Origin: Patescibacteria group bacterium
Lineage (GTDB): Bacteria; Patescibacteriota; UBA1384; CAILIB01
Direction: 5' to 3'
Length of the DNA stretch: 10,896 bases
Assembly: GCA_018968785.1 (NCBI GenBank)
Contig: JAGWZN010000012.1
Location: 1-10,896, forward strand
Shown here: one piece after another, positions 1 to 6,036 of the stretch
Layout: each line of letters starts with the position of its first letter
Numbering within the stretch: the stretch's first letter is position 1
Made by a program: the position numbers and the translations under genes
The notes under the pieces: generated by a model
Seen by the model: only the letters and a program-made list of their open reading frames with translations
The model's database searches: none
Told to the model about the DNA's origin: nothing

Positions 1-3000
1 ATAGTGCCGCCGCGGATGATTGATTCGTACGCCTTGGAGCGACCAACCGTATCGTCCGATTTGATCGTCAGCATCTCTTGCAAGGTGTGAGCAGCGCCGT
101 AGGCTTCCAATGCCCACACCTCCATTTCACCAAACCGCTGTCCGCCCATCTGAGCTTTACCGCCGAGCGGCTGTTGAGTAATCATGCTGTACGGACCAAC
201 CGATCGGGCGTGCATCTTATCATCAACTAAGTGAGACAGCTTTAACATATAGTTAATACCGACGGTCACCCGGTTGTCGTACGGTTTGCCGGTTTTGCCA
301 TCGTAGAGAACGGTTTTGCCATCTTCCGGTAACCCGGCTTTCTTCAGCTCTTGCCGCATCATCTCGTCAGTCAGGCCGCCGAAAATCGGAACAGCCGCTT
401 TCTGTCCTTGGGAGCCGACAGCCCACCCCAAAGTAGTTTCCATGATCTGGCCGAGATTCATCCGTCCGACCACGCCAAGCGGGTTTAAGATCATGTCGAT
501 TGGGGTGCCGTCCGGCATGTACGGCATGTCTTCCACCGGCACAATAATTGAAATAACACCTTTGTTTCCGTGCCGTCCGGCTAATTTATCGCCAACAGAG
601 ATTTTGCGCAACTGAGCAACCGTAACCTCAACGGATTGGTAAACGCCGGTTGGCAGTTCGTCATCATTCTCTTTAGAGAAGATTTTAATACCGATGACCT
701 TACCCCGTTCACCGTGCGGCAGACGCATGGAAGAGTCGCGTACTTCTTTGGACTTTTCACCGAATACAGCCCGCAGCAGCCGCTCTTCCGCGGTCAGCTC
801 GGTTTCTCCTTTGGGAGAGATCTTACCAACCAGTATATCACCGGACTCAACCTCGGCACCGATACGAACGATGCCGGTCTCATCCAGATTACGGAGCGCT
901 TCTTCGCCGACATTGGGAATATCCCTGGTCAACTGCTCCGGACCCAGTTTGGTATCCCGCACCTCCAGGGTGTACTTTTCAATGTGTACGGATGTGTACC
1001 GATCGTCCTGCAGCAAACGCTCGGAAATGATAATGGCGTCTTCAAAGTTGTACCCTTCCCATGACATATAGGCGACGAAGATGTTCTGTCCAAGCGCCAG
1101 TTCACCGTGGTCGGTAGCGGATGAATCGGCAATGACCGTATTCTTCTTAACCGTATCGCCTACATTGACAGCCGGACGCTGACTGATCAGGGTGCCTTGG
1201 TTTGAGCGAACAAACTTCTCCAGTTGGGACTCATGCAACACGTCCTTCTTATCTTTTACAACCACCGTATCGGCGGAGACCGAGACAACCGTTCCCTCTA
1301 CTCCGGAGGTAATCACCTGCCCCGAATCGCGGGCGGCATCAATCTCCATGCCGGTACCGACCACCGGAGAATCCGGCCTGATTGTCGGAACCGCTTGACG
1401 CTGCATATTGGAGCCCATGGAGGCCCGAGCGGCATCATCCTGTTCCAGCCCGGGAATGAGGTTCGTAGTGATGGAAAAGGTCTGCTGAGGCGAGACATCG
1501 ACATAGTCAATCTTTTCAATCTGTTCGATATCCGGATGGCCGAACTTACGCACTGCCGTTCGTTTCTCAATAAAATGCCGATCCGCGTCAATGGCAACGG
1601 AAGCGGGAGCGATAATATTTTTCTCTTCTTGAGCCGCGTCGAGATACACTACCTCGTCAGTAACGACCGGCGGTTTACCCGCCTCTTTTATAATTTTGCG
1701 ATAGGGAGTTTCAAGAAAGCCGTATTCATTTATCTTAGCGTAGGCGGCCAGATACTGCACCAGACCGATATTCGGACCTTCCGGTGTTTCAATCGGGCAC
1801 ATCCGACCGTAATGGGAAGGATGAACGTCCCGGACTTCAAAGCCGGCACGCTCGCGGGAAAGACCGCCTTGGCCGGTCGCCGTCAGACACCGCTTATGCT
1901 CCAGCTCGGCGATCGGATTGGTCTGATTCATAAACTGGGAAAGTTGGGAGGAAAGGAAGAACTCCTGAAGCGCAGCTGCAACCGGTCGGGCGTTCACCAG
2001 TTGAGAGGGCGTAACCGTCTCCAGGTCAGTTACACTCATCCGGTCACGAATAATACGCTCCAGACGAAGCATGCCGACCCGAACCCGGCTTTGGACCAAC
2101 TCACCGACCGCCCGAACCCGTCGATTCTGTAGATCGTCGATATCATCCGGCTGCGCGTTTTTAGTATTATTTAAGGTGATAATTTCCTTGATAATTTCCA
2201 CAATATCCTGCGGTCTCAGTACGCGGTTTTCCGGGGTGTTTTCTACCTCCAGCTTCAGACGGCGATTCAACTTATATCTGCCAACCTTACCCAGATCATA
2301 CCGCTTGGGGCTGAAGAAAATAGCTTCTAAAAAGGCTTGAGCGTTCTCCGGTGTGGCCAAATCGCCTGGCCGGATCCGCTTATACACTTCGACGAACCCT
2401 TCCACCATATTAGATGCCGGATCTTTTTCTAGGGTGGATTCGATGTACGGATGATCGGGGTTGGTATCGACATCGGTAAATAGTCGGCGGATCGCTTCGG
2501 TATCGCTGTACCCGAGGCTACGCAATAAGGTGGTAACCGGAATCCGGCGTTTGCGGTCAATCTTAACCGACAGAACATCCCGGCTGCTGGTTTCGAACTC
2601 GAGCCAGGCGCCGCGGGAAGGGATGAGCTTGGCGCCAAATAATAGACTGTCCGCGCCGGGTTCAGCTGTAAAAAGCACGCCGTAAGAACGGACAATTTGG
2701 GATACGACCACCCGCTCAATACCGTTAATGATGAAGGTACCGTTTTTAGTCATCATCGGAAACTCTCCGAGATAGACATCGTTCTCTTTGATTTCCCCGG
2801 TTACCCGGTTAGTCAGTACCGCTCGGACTTTTAGGAGCGCCTTATAGGTTAGTTTTTTATCGCGGGCTTCCTGCGCGCTTAATTTCGGATCTTCAAATGA
2901 GAACGTTTTAAACTCCAAAACCAAGTTCTTGCCGGTGAAATCTTCTATAGGATTGAGCTCGTCCAGCAACTCCCGGATTCCTTCGCTCAGGAACCAGTTA

Positions 3001-3089
3001 TAGGAATTGATCTGCAGCTCGATTAGATTCGGCAATGCAAATCCGGTTGTCTCGCGCCCAAATACACGTCGCGCTGTCTGTACCGCCAT
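1..3089 (-). CDS. rpoB: RNA polymerase beta subunit (3' end cut by window edge)
   Basis: This is the beta subunit of the core RNA polymerase, which forms one half of the active-site cleft with beta'. The frame is open for 1029 codons from ATG at 3089 to the window edge. It begins MAVQTARRVFGRE. Visible landmarks are the rifampicin-pocket region (SSQLSQFMNQTNP to HKRCLTATG, about residues 380-408), followed by RERAGFEVRDVHPSHYGR and CPIETPEGPNIGL, then MSWEGYNFEDAIIISE (676-690), the active-site segment GDKLAGRHGNKG (833-844), and GSQGQKAAVPIFGG from about 892. The visible end, SKAYESIIRGGT, is the family's near-terminal motif, so probably only some 35-60 residues are missing. The protein is the short form, without the large inserts seen in E. 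coli. The start is fixed by an AGGAG Shine-Dalgarno 5 nt upstream. The gene lies 136 nt after obg and has its own promoter. Several rifampicin-contact positions differ from E. coli (see findings). Confidence 0.97.
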   Translation of the reverse strand, partial: MAVQTARRVFGRETTGFALPNLIELQINSYNWFLSEGIRELLDELNPIEDFTGKNLVLEFKTFSFEDPKLSAQEARDKKLTYKALLKVRAVLTNRVTGEIKENDVYLGEFPMMTKNGTFIINGIERVVVSQIVRSYGVLFTAEPGADSLLFGAKLIPSRGAWLEFETSSRDVLSVKIDRKRRIPVTTLLRSLGYSDTEAIRRLFTDVDTNPDHPYIESTLEKDPASNMVEGFVEVYKRIRPGDLATPENAQAFLEAIFFSPKRYDLGKVGRYKLNRRLKLEVENTPENRVLRPQDIVEIIKEIITLNNTKNAQPDDIDDLQNRRVRAVGELVQSRVRVGMLRLERIIRDRMSVTDLETVTPSQLVNARPVAAALQEFFLSSQLSQFMNQTNPIAELEHKRCLTATGQGGLSRERAGFEVRDVHPSHYGRMCPIETPEGPNIGLVQYLAAYAKINEYGFLETPYRKIIKEAGKPPVVTDEVVYLDAAQEEKNIIAPASVAIDADRHFIEKRTAVRKFGHPDIEQIEKIDYVDVSPQQTFSITTNLIPGLEQDDAARASMGSNMQRQAVPTIRPDSPVVGTGMEIDAARDSGQVITSGVEGTVVSVSADTVVVKDKKDVLHESQLEKFVRSNQGTLISQRPAVNVGDTVKKNTVIADSSATDHGELALGQNIFVAYMSWEGYNFEDAIIISERLLQDDRYTSVHIEKYTLEVRDTKLGPEQLTRDIPNVGEEALRNLDETGIVRIGAEVESGDILVGKISPKGETELTAEERLLRAVFGEKSKEVRDSSMRLPHGERGKVIGIKIFSKENDDELPTGVYQSVEVTVAQLRKISVGDKLAGRHGNKGVISIIVPVEDMPYMPDGTPIDMILNPLGVVGRMNLGQIMETTLGWAVGSQGQKAAVPIFGGLTDEMMRQELKKAGLPEDGKTVLYDGKTGKPYDNRVTVGINYMLKLSHLVDDKMHARSVGPYSMITQQPLGGKAQMGGQRFGEMEVWALEAYGAAHTLQEMLTIKSDDTVGRSKAYESIIRGGT

Positions 3090-3092
3090 ACG

Positions 3093-3099
3093 CTCTCCT
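3093..3099 (-). promoter_or_regulatory. Shine-Dalgarno of rpoB
   Basis: The minus strand reads AGGAGAG here. The AGGAG core (3099-3095) lies 5 nt before the ATG at 3089, which fixes the rpoB start. It is the strongest ribosome binding site in the window. It is also the exact 7-nt reverse complement of a pyrimidine-rich stretch further up the same leader (3160-3154). Confidence 0.85.
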
Positions 3100-3114
3100 A
3101 ACAGTTACTTATAC

Positions 3115-3158
3115 AAAAAACTCCGTTCTCGTACCTGTATGGACCTGTTGGAGAGGAG
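3115..3158 (-). terminator. Hairpin plus T-tract in the rpoB leader (terminator or attenuator)
   Basis: On the minus strand, CTCCTCTC (3158-3151) can pair with GAGA-AC-GGAG (3130-3121): two 4-bp helices separated by a 2-nt bulge (AC), closing a 20-nt loop. Six Ts (3120-3115) follow the stem directly, as in an intrinsic terminator. An alternative stem pairs GTTCTC (3163-3158) with GAGAAC (3130-3125). The structure lies downstream of the rpoB promoter and upstream of its start codon. It could therefore end read-through from obg, act as an attenuator for rpoB, or do both. The stem is modest and the loop long, so termination may be partial. The element is seen in the sequence; its function is inferred. 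Confidence 0.5.
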
Positions 3159-3182
3159 AGAACAATATAAAATATTATGGTA

Positions 3183-3211
3183 ATAATACCTGATCGGAAC
3201 CTGACTGTCAA
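3183..3211 (-). promoter_or_regulatory. Sigma-70-type promoter of rpoB
   Basis: A perfect -35 hexamer TTGACA (3211-3206) is followed by a 17-nt spacer and the -10 hexamer TATTAT (3188-3183), one mismatch from consensus. Transcription would start near 3176 and give a leader of about 87 nt. The -35 lies 14 nt after the obg stop codon, in the gap between the two genes. This is the best promoter in the window, and it implies that rpoB is transcribed independently of the gyrBA-infB-obg operon. The downstream leader carries the hairpin with a T-tract. Confidence 0.85.
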
Positions 3212-3225
3212 GGTGACCAGCACCC

Positions 3226-4203
3226 TTACCCAAGCAGCGCGTCTAGCCCCTGACGGGTCAAGGCAGAAACAAGAAATACAGGACGCCGGGTAAGCTGTTC
3301 CAAAACCTTTTTCTTTTGCTCCGCCTCTTCATGTGTAATCATATCGGTTTTGGTTAGAGCAACGCGTTCCGGTTTTTCTGCCAGTTCGGGGCTCCAACTG
3401 GCTAGCTCTTTCCGGATTAACCGGTACTGCCGCTTTAGCTCGTCCGGCTCAGCCGAACTATCCAAGCAGTGGATTATTGATTTAGTCCGTTCAATATGTT
3501 TGAGAAAGGCAGTTCCTAAACCTTTTCCTTGGCTCGCTCCCCCAATCAGCCCCGGCAGATCGGCAATCACGATTGGCGGTCGTCCACCTTTCAGCTGAGC
3601 AACGCCAAGTTGCGGCTCAAGAGTAGTAAACGGATAGTTCGCAATCTTGGGGCGGGCGGCGGTTACAGCGGCCAGTAACGTGGACTTACCGGCATTGGGT
3701 AAGCCAACCAGACCGACATCAGCGATTAACTTAAGCACTAATTTAATCGTCTTGCTTTCGCCAGGCAGCCCGGGATTGGCTCGATCCGGCGCCTGCTGAA
3801 CCGACGAGCGAAACCGCCAGTTTCCCCAACCGCCGCTTCCTCCCTTGGCAATCAGGTACTCCTGCCCCACTTCTGTCAGCTCGGTGACGGTATTCCAGGC
3901 ACCGTTCTCTTCTATTTCCAATACCGTGCCCGGTGGCACCGCGATACGTTGATCTTCACCCGATTTACCGGTCGAGCGCCGATGGCCGCCTTTTTTTCCG
4001 TCTTCCGCGTTAATCTTTTCCAGGTTGGCCAGATGGGAAAGGGTATGGAGATTCTCTTCCGCCACGAGATACACACTGCCGCCATTGCCGCCATCACCAC
4101 CGTCGGGACCACCGCGAGGCACATAAATTTCCCGGCGGAATAGTACGGCGCCGTCACCGCCTTTCCCGGCCTGGATCCGCAGCTCTTTCTCATCGATAAA
4201 CAT
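3226..4203 (-). CDS. obg: Obg family GTPase (CgtA), short form
   Basis: Obg is a ribosome-associated GTPase needed for maturation of the large ribosomal subunit and linked to stress and growth control. The glycine-rich Obg fold covers about residues 1-158, with AGKGGDGAV, PRGGPDGGDGGNGG and KGGSGGWGNWRF. The G domain follows: P-loop GLPNAGKST (167-175), ANYPFTTLEP switch I (188-197), DLPGLIGGA switch II (215-223), TKTD as G4 (284-287) and SAL as G5 (313-315). The protein ends at residue 325, right after the G domain, with no C-terminal OCT domain; B. subtilis and E. coli Obg are longer. G4 has Thr in place of the usual Asn of NKxD, and switch II has Gly where IEGA is typical. The gene starts 4 nt after the infB stop with no clear Shine-Dalgarno, so translation is probably coupled. 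It ends with TAA. Confidence 0.96.
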   Translation of the reverse strand: MFIDEKELRIQAGKGGDGAVLFRREIYVPRGGPDGGDGGNGGSVYLVAEENLHTLSHLANLEKINAEDGKKGGHRRSTGKSGEDQRIAVPPGTVLEIEENGAWNTVTELTEVGQEYLIAKGGSGGWGNWRFRSSVQQAPDRANPGLPGESKTIKLVLKLIADVGLVGLPNAGKSTLLAAVTAARPKIANYPFTTLEPQLGVAQLKGGRPPIVIADLPGLIGGASQGKGLGTAFLKHIERTKSIIHCLDSSAEPDELKRQYRLIRKELASWSPELAEKPERVALTKTDMITHEEAEQKKKVLEQLTRRPVFLVSALTRQGLDALLG

Positions 4204-4207
4204 GGCG

Positions 4208-5995
4208 CTACAAGCCTAACGGCTTCTGCTCTTGTTCTTGAACGTACAGGATAATACTGTCTTTTTCCTGAATCGCCGCCCTGTCCCCTTGAGTGATCTG
4301 CAGTTCCAGTCCGCATTCAGAGCCGGCGGATACAGAGCGGGTCTCGTCCCGGCCCCGACGCACCGTCACCGCCTTTCCTTCAGCTATAACCTCCGCTCCG
4401 CGCGTCACTCTGAACAATCGATCGCGCTCGGCCACTCCTTCTTCCACCCGGCCGCCGATAATCACGTTCTTCCGGTTATCGCGGAACCGGGCCAGAATAG
4501 TAATCTGCCCGATCTGTCGTTCAACCGTAACCATTGGCATCAGATCAGCCAAAACAGAGCGGATAGCGTCAAACAGTTCGTAAACAACAGAGAAAAGGGA
4601 AACGGCGACATGTTCCCGGTCAGCCAGCGATTTTACAGCTGCCGGCAACCGTACCTGAAAGCCAATGACTAAGGCTTTTGAGGTATGGGCAAGGTTAATG
4701 TCATTTTCAGAGATATCACCCACACCCTCGCCTACCATCCGGACCTCCACATCTTCGTTCTGCATGGTCTGGAGGGTATCGGCAATTGCTTCGAGCGACC
4801 CTTTCGTATCCGCCTTCACTACTACGTGCAGAATATTACGCTCTCCTTCCTTCTGTGTCGCTTGGTGGGCGGAGGCGCTCAAGGCAGAGTGAGCGCGCTT
4901 AGCGCTATGGGAACGACTATACTGTCGGGCTGATTCCCGCGCTTCTTTTTCACTTCCAAATACCACCAACTGTTCACCGAACTGTGGCACGCCGCTCAAA
5001 CCACTCACCTCAACTGGTGTTGACGGAGTAGCTTGGTGTACCCGTTTGCCCCGGTGATCCGTTAAGGCTCTAACCTTGCCAGTTACATCACCAATTGCTA
5101 CATAATCGCCTATTTTTAACAGGCCGTTCTGGACCAGGACGGTCGCCACCGATCCGATGCCCGGCTCAAGATGTGACTCGATAACCACTCCTACAGCCGG
5201 AACATGGGGATTAGCTTTCAGATCGCGTAGATCAGTCGAAAGGAGAATAACCTCGAGTAAATCATCGATTCCCTTATTTTCCAGCGCGGAAACCGGGGTC
5301 ACCACTGTTTTCCCGCCCCAGTCTTCCGGAACCAGGCCGTGCTCGGATAGTTCCGCCTTCACCCGCTCAATATCAGCGGTCGGTTTATCGATCTTATTAA
5401 TCGCTACCATTACCGGTACTTTCATCTGCTTGGCATGGTTGATTGCCTCAACCGTTTGCGGCTTCACTCCATCGTCTGCCGCTACAACCAGCACAACCAG
5501 ATCGGTAATCCGGGCGCCGTGTCGGCGCATTGCTTCAAAGGCCGAGTGACCGGGAGTGTCCAGGAATGTGATAAGCCGCTTCTCACCGCCGCCACGCGGA
5601 GTAATCTCAATCTGATACGAGCTGATATGCTGGGTGATGCCGCCCGCTTCGCCAGCCGCTACATTGGTCTTACGAATCGTATCCAACAGAGTGGTCTTGC
5701 CATGATCGACGTGTCCCATAATAGTGACAATTGGCGGTCGGTTTTCCAGCTGTGACTCATCGGCTGCGACAGAGAGATCGATTGTTTGCTGCTCCGCTTT
5801 TTCTTTTTCCACAGCCACACCAAAATCATCCGCCACAATCGCGGCGGTATCAAAGTCGATATCTTCGTTGATCGTTGCCAACACCCCAAACCCCATCAGT
5901 TTAGCAATAATAGCGGTCACCGGCTGCTCAAGGCTATCCGCCAGCTGTTTGACTGTCAGGATCGATGGTAAAGTAATTGTTTTGGAATCGGCCAT
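4208..5995 (-). CDS. infB: Translation initiation factor IF-2, short form
   Basis: IF2 is the GTPase that brings initiator fMet-tRNA to the 30S subunit and promotes subunit joining. The protein is 595 residues; E. coli IF2 has about 890, and the long N-terminal extension is missing here. It starts almost at once with an IF2_N domain (about 9-60, ending in INEDIDFDTAAIVADDFG). The G domain has P-loop GHVDHGKT (94-101), GGIT (118-121), DTPGH (146-150), NKID (200-203) and SAL (236-238). Domain II follows (GIGSVATVLVQNG), then a Ser/Ala/His-rich linker (about 358-386), domain III (KADTKGSLEAI) and the C-terminal tRNA-binding domain with ECGLELQ. A GGAG Shine-Dalgarno sits 4 nt before the ATG, although gyrA ends only 41 nt upstream. 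The gene ends with TAG, 4 nt before obg. Confidence 0.97.
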   Translation of the reverse strand: MADSKTITLPSILTVKQLADSLEQPVTAIIAKLMGFGVLATINEDIDFDTAAIVADDFGVAVEKEKAEQQTIDLSVAADESQLENRPPIVTIMGHVDHGKTTLLDTIRKTNVAAGEAGGITQHISSYQIEITPRGGGEKRLITFLDTPGHSAFEAMRRHGARITDLVVLVVAADDGVKPQTVEAINHAKQMKVPVMVAINKIDKPTADIERVKAELSEHGLVPEDWGGKTVVTPVSALENKGIDDLLEVILLSTDLRDLKANPHVPAVGVVIESHLEPGIGSVATVLVQNGLLKIGDYVAIGDVTGKVRALTDHRGKRVHQATPSTPVEVSGLSGVPQFGEQLVVFGSEKEARESARQYSRSHSAKRAHSALSASAHQATQKEGERNILHVVVKADTKGSLEAIADTLQTMQNEDVEVRMVGEGVGDISENDINLAHTSKALVIGFQVRLPAAVKSLADREHVAVSLFSVVYELFDAIRSVLADLMPMVTVERQIGQITILARFRDNRKNVIIGGRVEEGVAERDRLFRVTRGAEVIAEGKAVTVRRGRDETRSVSAGSECGLELQITQGDRAAIQEKDSIILYVQEQEQKPLGL

Positions 5996-5997
5996 TA

Positions 5998-6003
5998 CTC
6001 TCC
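5998..6003 (-). promoter_or_regulatory. Shine-Dalgarno of infB
   Basis: GGAGAG (6003-5998) lies in the 41-nt gap between the gyrA stop and the infB ATG, with the GGAG core 4 nt from the start. In this operon only infB has a clear Shine-Dalgarno; gyrB, gyrA and obg do not. This suggests that infB translation is initiated independently rather than by coupling to gyrA. Confidence 0.75.
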
Positions 6004-6036
6004 GTTATAACACAACTATCAGATAAAAGACAGCGG

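Noticed and set aside
1224..2132. Long plus-strand open frame of 302 codons opposite rpoB
   Set aside because: It is antisense to a conserved part of rpoB, has no recognisable domain, and is explained by the codon pattern of the real gene.
3109..3165. TTG-started leader peptide of 18 codons upstream of rpoB
   Set aside because: It has no Shine-Dalgarno, a weak start codon and no run of regulatory codons. It simply covers the hairpin and T-tract.
6004..6009. TGT-TATAAC as an extended -10 promoter for infB
   Set aside because: Transcription would start at or inside the infB Shine-Dalgarno and give a nearly leaderless message, and there is no -35. The good ribosome site argues for a message read from upstream.
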